Source of the DNA: a virus
Length of the DNA: 64,000 bases
Direction: 5' to 3' (one strand)
Virus record (IMG/VR): IMGVR_UViG_3300050821_001948
Coordinates: 62,001 to 126,000 of that record
Below the pieces are notes generated by a model. That model searched no databases. It was not told the DNA's origin and saw nothing but the letters and a program-made list of their open reading frames with translations. The translations under genes were made by a program, and so were the position numbers. Numbering within the stretch: the stretch's first letter is position 1; every line of letters begins with the position of its first letter. Below, piece after piece: positions 6,481-13,380 of this stretch.

Positions 6481-6639
6481 ATGAGTGGGGAAGCGCGAGA
6501 AATTGCCCGCATGCGGGAAGAGATGTATGGGATGATCGAATATCTGGAACTCGAACTCAAGGATGATCCCAGTTTCATGGTTCACCCGGTCGATGTAATC
6601 GTAGACCTTCGATATGCCCTTGGTGAGATTGAAAGATGA
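6481..6639 (+). CDS. unknown helical protein, 52 aa
   Basis: ATG at 6481 follows TTGGAGTTGG. Encodes MSGEAREIARMREEMYGMIE and continues as an acidic amphipathic helix. Its TGA overlaps the next ATG. First rightward gene after the control region. Function unknown. Confidence 0.65.
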   Translation: MSGEAREIARMREEMYGMIEYLELELKDDPSFMVHPVDVIVDLRYALGEIER

Positions 6640-6806
6640 CGACCCAAATGTTTGAGGAATACGATCCAACCCGAATCGATATCCAATTCGATCCAACCGC
6701 GAAGAGAATGGTTGGAGTTGCCTATCATGGCAACACTCCGTTTGACGTACCTTTATCTCGGAGATCGCGCCTAATATTTGGCAGGGTGGCTGCGAGAATG
6801 GATTAA
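6636..6806 (+). CDS. unknown protein, 56 aa
   Basis: Begins in an ATGA overlap with the previous gene: MTTQMFEEYDPTRIDIQFDP. Its last third overlaps the start of the broken phosphatase gene in another frame. Removing the extra T inferred at about 6752-6754 would shorten this product to about 45 residues. Unknown function. Confidence 0.5.
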   Translation: MTTQMFEEYDPTRIDIQFDPTAKRMVGVAYHGNTPFDVPLSRRSRLIFGRVAARMD

Positions 6807-7146
6807 TCCTTCCAGCACATATTCGACACTTGGTGTCACTTTATCCGTGGGAGCAGTACACCACCCATGACGATCTGGACTCGATCCTGGTTGTGAAAAT
6901 GTACGACTCGGTTGACCAGGGCTTTGGTCAGGTAGAACAGATCGCCCGATGGGTTGACTCAGTGGCTGACTCAGCTCCGGTATTAGTTCACTGCCAGGCC
7001 GGTTTAAACCGCAGCTCCCTGGTTGTGGCGCGCGCCCTTATGTTTCGCGGGTATAACGGAGAGGAAGCCATCGATCTGGTCGCGAGAAGCGTTCACCAGC
7101 ATGTTTATGTAATCCGGCCTTCGAAGAGTACCTACTAAATCTTTAA
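6727..7146 (+). pseudogene. dual-specificity/tyrosine protein phosphatase, two frameshifts
   Basis: The middle of this region encodes a clear cysteine phosphatase: HCQAGLNRS matches the HCxxGxxRS/T signature (nucleophile Cys, phosphate-binding Arg), preceded by VSLYPWE and MYDSVDQGF as in actinophage relatives. The core frame has no ordinary start before a TTG at 6830. Family-like N-terminal residues (MATLRLTYL then ISEIAPNIWQGG) join if one T is removed from CCTTTATC near 6752. At the 3' end the family-like tail (REKRSPACLCNPAFEEY) appears only if one C is added after GGTC near 7082. So it is either a decaying gene or an assembly with two indels. With both corrected it would run from the ATG at 6727, which has GGAG upstream, to the TAA at 7144-7146. 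Confidence 0.75.
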
Positions 7147-7170
7147 CATTAACTTCCGTTTTCGGTTGAG

Positions 7171-7184
7171 CCGATACAATGGGT
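7171..7184 (+). promoter_or_regulatory. late-type CCGATA element
   Basis: CCGATA, then 8 nt, then the ATG at 7185. No Shine-Dalgarno is present, so leaderless transcription of the lysin gene is likely. Confidence 0.55.
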
Positions 7185-8276
7185 ATGGCTAACCAACTAA
7201 AATACGGTCGTCGTCCGCCCAAGAATTCCCCCGCCCTCAAGTTTGCAAGCTTTCGCAGCGCGGTAGTTCCAACTCATCCAACCACCGAAGACTACCTCGC
7301 GCCACTCGCGGGCTGGCAGGTTCTTGGAAATGATGTTGCTGGTGACTGCAATGCAGTGGCTTGGGCTAACATGCGTCGCCTTGTAACTGCCACCTTAGCG
7401 ACTGAGAACTATCCGTCTCAGGACGAGGTGTGGGCTTTTTATAAGACGCAGAACCCAACTTTCGATCCGAACGGAACTTCTGCCGATAATGGCCCCGGCT
7501 CCAACGCTGACCAGGGTATGGATATTCAGAGTGGTCTTGAATATCTTCAGGCTAACGGTGGACCTGATGGGGTTAAGGCAATCGCTTTCGCTAAGGTTGA
7601 CCATACTAATCTCGCTGAGGTTGAGGCGGCGCTCGCGATCTTCGGTTCTCTTTGGCTCGGCATTACAGTCCTTGCGGCGAACCAGACGGAGTTCTCGAAC
7701 GGCCAACCGTGGAGCAATGTTCCCAACTCCCCTATTGATGGCGGTCACGCAATCCTTGGTGGCGGCTACACCCCAGATATTAGATTCATCACCTGGGGCC
7801 AAGAGACTGAATTCGACCCCAGCTTCTGGAGCGGCTCCGCTGGCGGTAGCCCGTTGGTTGAAGAGGCATGGGTTGTTATCTGGCCAGAGCACTTCGGTTC
7901 GAAAGAATTTCTTACGGGCGTAAATCTTGCTCAGCTCGCAATTGATTACAACGCCTTGACTGGCGGAACCCTGGTTGTTCCTACCCCTCAACCACCTACC
8001 CCGGCCCCAGTACCGGCCCCGGCTCCTCAACCAACGCCGACTCCGGAACCTATCCCAGCACCCCCTGCTCCACCAACACCCGTGCCACCCATCCCGGAGC
8101 CAACCCCTAGCCCAACTCCAGTTCCGGTACCGACGCCTCAGCCATCTCCTATCGTAGATAAGTTTGATCTTGCACTAGCCCAGGTGGCAACTTCGTGGGT
8201 TAAGAATCGCCACATCTTCAGTAATCACAAAATGGCAGTAGCTCTCAAGCAGTGGCTGGCCGGTAAGGGACTCTAA
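7185..8276 (+). CDS. endolysin, cysteine-peptidase-like, 363 aa
   Basis: The N-terminal ~250 residues look like a papain-fold/NlpC-type peptidase: GDCNAVAWANM supplies a candidate catalytic Cys at a helix start, and DGGHAILGGGY a candidate His. A 70-residue Pro-rich linker (PTPQPPTPAPVPAPAPQ and more) follows, then a short helical C-terminal segment (SWVKNRHIF...KQWLAGKGL), possibly a wall-binding unit. It lies directly before an amidase gene, so the pair is probably a two-protein lysin set cutting peptide cross-links and the amide bond. I take the ATG at 7185, not 7179, because CCGATA is then spaced as in nine other genes. Exact peptide specificity is unknown. Confidence 0.75.
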   Translation: MANQLKYGRRPPKNSPALKFASFRSAVVPTHPTTEDYLAPLAGWQVLGNDVAGDCNAVAWANMRRLVTATLATENYPSQDEVWAFYKTQNPTFDPNGTSADNGPGSNADQGMDIQSGLEYLQANGGPDGVKAIAFAKVDHTNLAEVEAALAIFGSLWLGITVLAANQTEFSNGQPWSNVPNSPIDGGHAILGGGYTPDIRFITWGQETEFDPSFWSGSAGGSPLVEEAWVVIWPEHFGSKEFLTGVNLAQLAIDYNALTGGTLVVPTPQPPTPAPVPAPAPQPTPTPEPIPAPPAPPTPVPPIPEPTPSPTPVPVPTPQPSPIVDKFDLALAQVATSWVKNRHIFSNHKMAVALKQWLAGKGL

Positions 8277-8278
8277 TA

Positions 8279-9382
8279 ATGACGACCATTGCCTACGATA
8301 AGCCCGTCGAGGATCTGGTTGCGCAGCTTAGCGCAACAGGTCACGTAACCCACGACGCATACAAAAAGACTTCTGTCACTATCCACCACAATGCTGGCAT
8401 CATGACCCATGAAGATATTCTTCGCGCCTGGGTAGTTCGACCATCCTCAGCACACTTCGACGTAGATGGTGCTGGTTCCGTGGCTCAGTATGTCAAGGTT
8501 GATGAGTACGCTTGGGCTGTCGGGAACACCGAAGGTAATCAGTTCTCAATCAGTATTGAAATGTGCAACTCGACCCTCAGCCCGGATTGGCAGGTTTCCG
8601 CGACTACATGGCAGGCCGCTGCCCGTCTAGCTGGATGGCTCTTCGCATTCGAAATCGGCGCTCGACCGGACTCAAATAACTTCTTCCAGCACGACCACTG
8701 GTCCGCTACTGGATGCCCAGGTCCCTATATCGCCTCTATTTGGGGTCAGGTTATGGCTGCGGCGCAGGCTGCTTATGATTCATTCGTGGGGCACTCTTCC
8801 CCGACCCCCGCTCCCACCCCAACCCCGGTGAGCCCACCGAGTTCGGTACTGAGTCTTGGTAGTAAGGGTGCGGCCGTTTCCGCCATGCAGGCGGAGTTGA
8901 ACGCTAAGGGCTTCGGGCCGGTTGTGGTAGATGGAGACTTTGGTCCAGCAACTCAGGCTACTCTGAAGGTTGCTCAGGCCGCGCTTCATCTAGCAGTAGT
9001 AGATGGTATTTATGGTCCGAACACTCAGGCGGCTCTCGCTGCGTATAGCAAGCCGCTGACTACGAACCCAGCCCTGGTGACAAATCTCCAGAACGACGTC
9101 CACGTGCTACCTGATGGCAAATGGGGCAATGGGACTGATGTTGCACTGACATGGGTAATGTCTGTTGCGCAGAGCCAGTCGCTACCTGGAGATATTAAGG
9201 CGCTCCAGACCTGGGTTGGCGCCACACCGGACGGATTCTGGGGTCAGCTCTCTAAGCTCGCGCTTGTTGCGACCGTGAGGAAGATCCAGGGATCTCTTGG
9301 GGTTGCGCAGGATGGGTCCGTTGGGCCGATCACTCTTGCGGCCTTCAACAAGGCTCGCGTAGCTAACCTTAACAAGTTCTGA
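8279..9382 (+). CDS. endolysin, N-acetylmuramoyl-L-alanine amidase, 367 aa
   Basis: Amidase_2/PGRP fold at residues ~1-165: IHHNAG carries the first zinc His, SAHFDVDG and QFSISIEMCN core strands, and HDHWSATGCPGPYI the second His and the Cys ligand. A short Pro/Thr linker is followed by a peptidoglycan-binding_1 repeat (LGSKGAAVSAMQAELNAKGF ... VDGDFGPATQATL, a second half VDGIYGPNTQAAL) and a degenerate second PGB-like unit at the C terminus (GSVGPITLAAFNK). It cleaves the MurNAc-L-Ala bond for host lysis. It starts 2 nt after the upstream lysin stop. No signal peptide, so it needs a holin. Confidence 0.9.
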   Translation: MTTIAYDKPVEDLVAQLSATGHVTHDAYKKTSVTIHHNAGIMTHEDILRAWVVRPSSAHFDVDGAGSVAQYVKVDEYAWAVGNTEGNQFSISIEMCNSTLSPDWQVSATTWQAAARLAGWLFAFEIGARPDSNNFFQHDHWSATGCPGPYIASIWGQVMAAAQAAYDSFVGHSSPTPAPTPTPVSPPSSVLSLGSKGAAVSAMQAELNAKGFGPVVVDGDFGPATQATLKVAQAALHLAVVDGIYGPNTQAALAAYSKPLTTNPALVTNLQNDVHVLPDGKWGNGTDVALTWVMSVAQSQSLPGDIKALQTWVGATPDGFWGQLSKLALVATVRKIQGSLGVAQDGSVGPITLAAFNKARVANLNKF

Positions 9383-9421
9383 TAGGTTGACGTGAAGTGC
9401 CCTAAGTGGGATGCTTGTTAA

Positions 9422-9589
9422 ATGACGGGACACCGCAAGTGGGGCGACATTTACGCCGAAGCTCTCGCCTCGGGTAGGATCACCGAAGAGGGCGTCAAAC
9501 GAGCGCGTAAGGAACTGCTCGCCCAGATTGAAGTATGGGATAATGAGGCATTGACTTCCGGTGAGCCCTGTGAGAAGATCGATGGATGA
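9422..9589 (+). CDS. unknown protein, 55 aa
   Basis: Encodes MTGHRKWGDIYAEALASGRI, an acidic helical middle and a C-terminal EPCEKIDG. Its TGA overlaps the ATG of the membrane protein downstream. The family is unknown; position suggests a lysis-module accessory. Confidence 0.65.
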   Translation: MTGHRKWGDIYAEALASGRITEEGVKRARKELLAQIEVWDNEALTSGEPCEKIDG

Positions 9590-9792
9590 GAGCCGTCCAC
9601 GGTAAAGAACGCTACATGCGTACTTTGTATGGGAAAAGGGACAGAAGGTCCGAAGTCCAGAAAGCCAATGATGAGGCACGGCGCAAGCGACACAAGATTA
9701 CATTCCTCAGCGTCGTAGCCATCTTATTGATTCTGATTGTCGCCGGTAATATTATTCATGGCCTGTTTATCCTGTTTGGATATCAGAGCTAA
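9586..9792 (+). CDS. small single-pass membrane protein, holin candidate, 68 aa
   Basis: A strongly basic N-terminal half (KRDRRSEVQ, ARRKRHK) is followed by one hydrophobic segment at ~40-64 (TFLSVVAILLILIVAGNII). Size, topology and position right after two lysin genes fit a holin or lysis regulator. Its stop codon (9790-9792) overlaps the stop of the convergent minus-strand gene. Confidence 0.65.
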   Translation: MRAVHGKERYMRTLYGKRDRRSEVQKANDEARRKRHKITFLSVVAILLILIVAGNIIHGLFILFGYQS

Positions 9793-9968
9793 AAGAGCGT
9801 TCCTTGCTCCATGGGGCGCGAACTCGGGAACATTATTCCGTCCTTGTGGTAAGCCCGCACATCCTCAGCGCGCTCCTTAGAAGTGAGAACGCCAGTCAAG
9901 GAACAGTTACTACACTCAACCAGGTAGCAGTCTCCGTTCCGAATAATCTTGACGGAGTGCTTACTCAT
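9789..9968 (-). CDS. small CxxC protein, 59 aa
   Basis: Starts MSKHSVKIIRNGDCYLVECS, with a CSNC pair and AYHKDG further on, suggesting a minimal zinc site. The start overlaps the end of the 63-aa gene by 8 nt. The stop overlaps that of the convergent membrane-protein gene, so no spacer separates the two operons. Confidence 0.65.
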   Translation of the reverse strand: MSKHSVKIIRNGDCYLVECSNCSLTGVLTSKERAEDVRAYHKDGIMFPSSRPMEQGTLF

Positions 9969-10152
9969 CCCCGAGGTACCCCATCTCCCACGTGGGATGA
10001 ACGGACACCATTTGGCCGGTATCGAGAAGGAGATTCAGCCGACCATTGTCAGCGCTAAGGATTCGCCCAGGGAAACCCTGAAATAATACTCGACCTCCGC
10101 GCTTAGCTGGAACGTTGTAGTAGTTCCGAACGTAAGCCATGTCGCCGCGCAT
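9961..10152 (-). CDS. conserved small actinophage protein, 63 aa
   Basis: The sequence VRNYYNVPAKRGGRVLFQG...VHPTWEMGYLGD has the look of a widespread actinophage family whose members open (M)RYVRNYYGVPAKRG; no function is known to me. It has beta-rich SH3-like proportions. The start at 10152 is coupled to the stop of the 104-aa gene (TAATG); an internal ATG at 10140 is an alternative. Confidence 0.75.
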   Translation of the reverse strand: MRGDMAYVRNYYNVPAKRGGRVLFQGFPGRILSADNGRLNLLLDTGQMVSVHPTWEMGYLGDE

Positions 10153-10466
10153 TATGCCCGCTTCATCGCCATAGGGTGCCCAGTGGAACGGGTACGCTGT
10201 GAGGCGGAAGAACCATGATGGTAAGGTAGCTGCACTTCGCGCGTGTTAGAAGGATTAGCAACCTCGCTAGCGGTCAGCGTAATAATCTTCCGACCCTTCC
10301 TCTTACCAATGAAGCCCTTACGGTAATTCGGGGGGCCAATCGGCGTTGGGTTCTGCCTACGCGGGGGAGTGGGTTCCCAAGGAGTATTGGCACTCTCGTT
10401 AATATCCGGCCCCGCAGTAGAGCCTTCATCGAAAATCATGATTGGGAGGGAACTCGTGTCATTCAT
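10152..10466 (-). CDS. unknown protein, 104 aa, proline-rich
   Basis: AAGGAGG precedes the ATG at 10466. The first half is acidic then Pro-rich (PWEPTPPRRQNPTPIGPP), the middle basic (FIGKRKGRKIITLTASE), the end probably disordered. Function unknown. Second gene of the 10636-to-9789 leftward operon. Confidence 0.6.
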   Translation of the reverse strand: MNDTSSLPIMIFDEGSTAGPDINESANTPWEPTPPRRQNPTPIGPPNYRKGFIGKRKGRKIITLTASEVANPSNTREVQLPYHHGSSASQRTRSTGHPMAMKRA

Positions 10467-10636
10467 CGTACAGCATCCTCCTTCGCCAACGCGTAAAGCT
10501 CAGCATGAGCTTCTGCCTCAGGGCCGGTGAACACACCAACCACCTTCGACGTCAAAGTATCAACGACTTCGAACCGCTTCCGGGTGGCACTCCGGTCGGG
10601 AAACGTGAAATCCTCACACGTGAAATATCTGTCCAT
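10463..10636 (-). CDS. unknown protein, 57 aa
   Basis: ATG at 10636 follows GGGAGGATAAGG. Encodes MDRYFTCEDFTFPDRSATRK and ends with an acidic helix. First gene of its leftward operon; stop overlaps the next start (ATGA). Function unknown. Confidence 0.65.
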   Translation of the reverse strand: MDRYFTCEDFTFPDRSATRKRFEVVDTLTSKVVGVFTGPEAEAHAELYALAKEDAVR

Positions 10637-10780
10637 ACCCTTATCCTCCCATATGCCGGTTTTAAGTGACCCCTGACACGCCGGTCAGGTTTTGATTTTC
10701 GAGGGATACGCTCAGTAGCCCTGTAACCTAATTCCTAAAATTTTCGCGATTGGAAAACATTTGATTCAACCGCTGACCTA

Positions 10781-10793
10781 CCGATAAATAGGT
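10781..10793 (+). promoter_or_regulatory. late-type CCGATA element
   Basis: CCGATA plus 7 nt to the ATG at 10794; no Shine-Dalgarno. Confidence 0.55.
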
Positions 10794-11024
10794 ATGAACC
10801 TTTCTGTGACAAACACTGCTACTCGCTTGACGCTTCCTCAGGGTGCTCTCGTTATTCTTCAGAACCTGGGAAGCGGTGCGGTCTACGTTGATCAAGACGA
10901 TAGCGTAAGTAGCACCACTTCTTTTAAGCTGGCGTCTGGTGACAAGTACCAGTTCCCTAGAACGGCTGGCTCAATCTGGGTAATTAGCGATGGTGCGGCT
11001 GATCTTCGGATTCTTGTTGCTTAG
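10794..11024 (+). CDS. small beta-rich protein, 76 aa, possible virion component
   Basis: Starts MNLSVTNTATRLTLPQGALV. Short polar beta strands (GAVYVDQDDSVS, SGDKYQFPRTAGSIWV) resemble small head-fibre or decoration proteins, but this is an impression only. The CCGATA element before it groups it with late genes. Its last 41 nt overlap the convergent zinc-ribbon gene. Confidence 0.6.
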   Translation: MNLSVTNTATRLTLPQGALVILQNLGSGAVYVDQDDSVSSTTSFKLASGDKYQFPRTAGSIWVISDGAADLRILVA

Positions 11025-11202
11025 GTAGTCGCTCTACATTACCGCAATTGTCCCACCTGGCGTTACACTCCCAATTTTCGCACTCAAATCCTGTTAAGTC
11101 TCGGTGCTCTGAATAGGCCATGGAAGTATAGGTAAGTTCAACCTCAATATCGTTTCCACAATATGGACATACGAGACGCCTAGGTTCTACCACATTATCC
11201 AT
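10984..11202 (-). CDS. zinc-ribbon protein, 72 aa
   Basis: CPYCGNDIEVELTYTSMAYS then CENWEC form a two-pair zinc ribbon (C-x2-C ... C-x4-C). I start at the ATG at 11202 (MDNVVEPRRL); a GTG at 11223 is possible. It lies downstream of the structured RNA at 11269-11398 on the same strand, so that RNA could be its 5' leader. Confidence 0.65.
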   Translation of the reverse strand: MDNVVEPRRLVCPYCGNDIEVELTYTSMAYSEHRDLTGFECENWECNARWDNCGNVERLPKQQESEDQPHHR

Positions 11203-11225
11203 TTCTCTCTCACAATTCCTCACTA

Positions 11226-11248
11226 AACCCGATTATCTCGGGTTTTTT
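11226..11248 (+). terminator. rho-independent terminator
   Basis: AACCCGA (11226-11232) and TCGGGTT (11238-11244) form a 7-bp stem with a 5-nt loop. A run of T continues to 11248 on the plus strand. It would end transcripts from the gene at 10794. In the minus direction the same hairpin lies just before the zinc-ribbon gene. Confidence 0.7.
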
Positions 11249-11261
11249 GCGTTTTTCCAAG

Positions 11262-11400
11262 TAATAAACGAGTGGCCCGTAGCCGCTCGGGCGCCGAGTT
11301 CCGAGACAAGCTACGAGCCACTCGCAACTGGCGGATCAGGTCACTTCGCACAGTGACCGATGCGCAGAGCGTGGCAGGCACCGCTCGTTGACCAGTTGAG
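11262..11400 (-). ncRNA. structured RNA with three-way junction (novel candidate)
   Basis: On the minus strand: P1 CAACUGG/CCAGUUG (11392-11398 with 11325-11331) closes two hairpins, P2 GAGC(G)GUG/CACGCUC (about 11367-11386) and P3 GGUCACU/AGUGACC (11339-11345 with 11352-11358). P4, 15 bp (11310-11324 with 11269-11283), stacks directly on P1. The single non-Watson-Crick position of P4 is a G-U pair in minus-strand RNA but a C-A mismatch in plus-strand RNA, which picks the minus strand. A consensus promoter places transcription start near 11398, at P1. It is either a free RNA ending after P4 (UUUAUU follows) or a leader of the gene at 11202. No known family comes to mind. Confidence 0.7.
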
Positions 11401-11404
11401 CAGA

Positions 11405-11433
11405 AACTTAGCCACCCCGGAAACATTTGTCAA
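11405..11433 (-). promoter_or_regulatory. promoter of the structured RNA
   Basis: Minus-strand TTGACA (11433-11428), exactly 17 nt, TAAGTT (11410-11405). Confidence 0.75.
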
Positions 11434-11499
11434 GCCCCTAGATCTGGGTGGAGTGTCGTGCTAGAGTCTCTCCTAGCCGAAATTTTCTTGGAGGAAACC

Positions 11500-11727
11500 A
11501 TGTCTACCGACGTTATGTCAGATCTGAGCATCTCACCTACCTCTACGGATGTTCCCGATGACCCAGATGGCCTAGCCCATGTTGCGGATGAGGTAGAAAT
11601 TACCCGGAGTGCAGTAGAGGGAACCGTAGTTACGGCTCTCTGCGGCTACAAGCTCCAACAGGTACGCGATGCGGTTGGTCTTCCCATCTGTGAAGAGTGT
11701 CGCAGGCTTAACCAACTACTTCTTTGA
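11500..11727 (+). CDS. DUF3039 family protein, 75 aa
   Basis: Start ATG at 11500 after TTGGAGGAAACC. The segment LAHVADEVEITRSAVEGTVV then ALCG...LPICEEC follows the DUF3039 pattern seen in many actinobacterial genomes: small proteins with a likely zinc site from the ALCG and CxxC cysteines. Its function is not established. The N-terminal 25 residues are Ser/Thr/Asp-rich and probably disordered. Confidence 0.8.
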   Translation: MSTDVMSDLSISPTSTDVPDDPDGLAHVADEVEITRSAVEGTVVTALCGYKLQQVRDAVGLPICEECRRLNQLLL

Positions 11728-11775
11728 CGGGTAAGTTATACTGAAGGTTACATATACTACTGGTCGGAGAAGATT

Positions 11776-12147
11776 ATGGGCTGGAACGAGCTGAGCGTAC
11801 CTGATGAGCCGGAAGGAACCGGCTGGGTTACAGCACCCCTTCTAACTACCTCAGAGATAGCCCAGGTAATTCTTTGTCGTTATACGGCTGAACGCCCATC
11901 GAGGGTAGACGTTGTGCACGGCATTGAATTAAACACCCCACCGGAGTGTTTAGCAAGGATGAAAGGCTTACACCCGGACGAAGACTGCCTGACGATTTTC
12001 GTCTCAGCTAGAAGTTTAGATGCTGGCATATCCGCAGAGGCTTTCACCTTAGAATTACGGACCAGCGACCCATCTAGTGAACCCCTTCATGCTGGACTCC
12101 TCTTCGAGGCTGACCTTGATGACGAGATTCCGCTCGCTGATGAGTAA
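11776..12147 (+). CDS. unknown protein, 123 aa
   Basis: ATG at 11776 after GGAGAAGATT. Acidic protein opening MGWNELSVPDEPEGTGWVTA, with alternating strand/helix character and no catalytic motif that I can see. It overlaps the DnaJ-type zinc gene by 8 nt, forming the set 11776, 12140, 12349. Confidence 0.65.
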   Translation: MGWNELSVPDEPEGTGWVTAPLLTTSEIAQVILCRYTAERPSRVDVVHGIELNTPPECLARMKGLHPDEDCLTIFVSARSLDAGISAEAFTLELRTSDPSSEPLHAGLLFEADLDDEIPLADE

Positions 12148-12352
12148 ATCCATCCCGTGCGTTTGTGGCGGTATAAATAGCGCGTGTACTCAATGTTCCG
12201 GTTCTGGGTTTGTCTTGAAAATTAACTGTCGTAGGTGTAATGGAACCGGAAACGACTCGGGTATTGCAAATGTCGGCGGAAAATGCGTAGATTGTCGCGG
12301 TTTAGGTTGGCGCGAGCTAGATAATCCTATTCTGACTGATGAGTTTGAGTGA
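12140..12352 (+). CDS. DnaJ-type zinc-finger protein, 70 aa
   Basis: Contains three CxxC-like pairs: CVCGG (7-11), CTQCSGSGF, CRRCNGTG and CVDCRGLGW. This is the CxxCxGxG pattern of the DnaJ cysteine-rich domain, here without a J domain. Stand-alone forms are common in actinophages and may hold or reduce client proteins; role not known. Start overlaps the upstream gene; its stop overlaps the next start (GTGA). Confidence 0.8.
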   Translation: MSKSIPCVCGGINSACTQCSGSGFVLKINCRRCNGTGNDSGIANVGGKCVDCRGLGWRELDNPILTDEFE

Positions 12353-12930
12353 TCTATCCTTGGAGTAAGGCTGTCGTAATAAATTTGCCCTCAAGGAAGG
12401 ATAGATTAGAACAATTCTCTCTTGGCGCCGAAAAGCAGGAGATCAATTTCACTACATGGCCAGCTATGGCTCATCCATTAGGAGCAGTTGGCTGCTTGGC
12501 GTCACATCGGGAGGTTTTAAGGGCATTCAAGGATTCCGGTGACGAATGTTGGGCCATATTCGAAGATGACTGCTTATTTGTGGACAACTTTCAAGAATTG
12601 TTCCATAACTTCTTCGATCTAGTTCCGGTGTGTTGGGATGCCCTGTGGCTTGGTGGTAGGCACTTGGATCATCCCATACGTATGCACGAGCACGCCCGAG
12701 TCATTACTAAGGTGAGCCTTAGTCATGCTTATGTGATATCACACCGCGCAGTAGATGCGCTACTCGGTTTAACGGAAAGAGGGTTGCCGGGTACCTCTCA
12801 CGTTGATAAGATGTGGAGTGACGCACTGGGTCCTCGTGGTTTAACTTATGCTCCAGTTCCTTGGCTTTGTGGGCAATCTGATGGATGGTCTGATATAATT
12901 CAGTCTCATTTGTCAGAAAGATGGGGTTAA
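12349..12930 (+). CDS. GT25-like glycosyltransferase, 193 aa
   Basis: GTG start inside the previous stop. AVVINLPSRKDRLEQF at the N terminus, GAVGCLASHREVLRAF and AIFEDDCLF (acidic metal/nucleotide-sugar motif) match glycosyltransferase family 25 (LgtB/LpsA-like), slightly shorter than usual. It could modify virion or host surface glycans or glucosylate a small molecule; substrate unknown. The neighbouring small genes give no further hint. Confidence 0.75.
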   Translation: MIYPWSKAVVINLPSRKDRLEQFSLGAEKQEINFTTWPAMAHPLGAVGCLASHREVLRAFKDSGDECWAIFEDDCLFVDNFQELFHNFFDLVPVCWDALWLGGRHLDHPIRMHEHARVITKVSLSHAYVISHRAVDALLGLTERGLPGTSHVDKMWSDALGPRGLTYAPVPWLCGQSDGWSDIIQSHLSERWG

Positions 12931-12934
12931 TCGC

Positions 12935-12963
12935 TTGACGGGGTAGAAGCTGTCTGATAACGT
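12935..12963 (+). promoter_or_regulatory. putative promoter before the tRNA island
   Basis: TTGACG, 17 nt, TAACGT. A near-match to the repeated 10-mer (AACGTCCGAT, about 12971-12980) and a CCGATA (12983-12988) follow, so the region may carry two promoters for the peptide gene at 13028 and the tRNA array. Confidence 0.55.
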
Positions 12964-13027
12964 ATGATTGCAACGTCCGATTCCGATAGTTGGACATTAT
13001 AACCGAGATAAGGTACAGGAGGTAATC

Positions 13028-13129
13028 ATGATTGATACGCGCGGACTAGGGACAAACCCATCCGTTAATCAGTCATGGGCGAAGCGATTCCAGCCCACCT
13101 CGGCCTACAGTGGTGAGGAGCAGGACTAG
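13028..13129 (+). CDS. 33-aa peptide
   Basis: ACAGGAGGTAATC gives a near-ideal ribosome site for MIDTRGLGTNPSVNQSWAKR, ending GEEQD. A terminator follows at once. The strong translation signal in such a short gene suggests a real peptide, function unknown. The ribosome-site context (AGGAGGTAAT) recurs before the gene at 20528 on the other side of the island. Confidence 0.6.
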   Translation: MIDTRGLGTNPSVNQSWAKRFQPTSAYSGEEQD

Positions 13130-13146
13130 ACTAAAATCTAAGCCTG

Positions 13147-13176
13147 CGCCCCTGTCCACTGGATGAGGGGCGTTTT
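13147..13176 (+). terminator. rho-independent terminator
   Basis: CGCCCCT (13147-13153) and AGGGGCG (13166-13172) followed by TTTT. It sits only 6 nt before the first tRNA, so it may attenuate entry into the array. Confidence 0.75.
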
Positions 13177-13182
13177 ACATAT

Positions 13183-13254
13183 AGGGGATTAGTTCAGCGG
13201 TAGAACAGCAGTCTCCAAAACTGCGTGTCGGGAGTTCAAGTCTCTCATCCCCTG
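13183..13254 (+). tRNA. tRNA-Trp(CCA)
   Basis: Acceptor AGGGGAT/ATCCCCT, anticodon stem GCAGT/ACTGC with loop CTCCAAA, standard T-loop TTCAAGT. No encoded CCA. Confidence 0.93.
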
Positions 13255-13380
13255 CTAGACCGCCAGACCGGAGCTTGAGGCCGAGGTTCGATGTGTCTCT
13301 GGTAAGACTTGAAAACTGGACAGTGTGACCAAACGGTGTAGAAACGAGCGTTACTTCTCGTTTTACTACTGCACCGTCAT

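Noticed and set aside
7395-8030. 211-codon minus-strand frame across the lysin gene
   Set aside because: Antisense shadow of the Pro-rich linker and peptidase domain; no start signal.
10672-10697. CCTGAC/GTCAGG hairpin followed by TTTTGATTTT as a terminator
   Set aside because: No rightward gene lies upstream that it would serve; the leftward operon starts right there. The 6-bp stem could be chance.
11223-11426. 67-codon minus-strand open frame over the structured RNA
   Set aside because: No ribosome site, and its sequence is dictated by the paired helices; the RNA explanation fits better, with a promoter that leaves no room for the start codon.
12077-12352. Longer start (12077) for the DnaJ-type zinc protein
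   Set aside because: The extension would lie wholly inside the upstream gene; the ATG at 12140 gives the usual short overlap and starts just before the first zinc motif.
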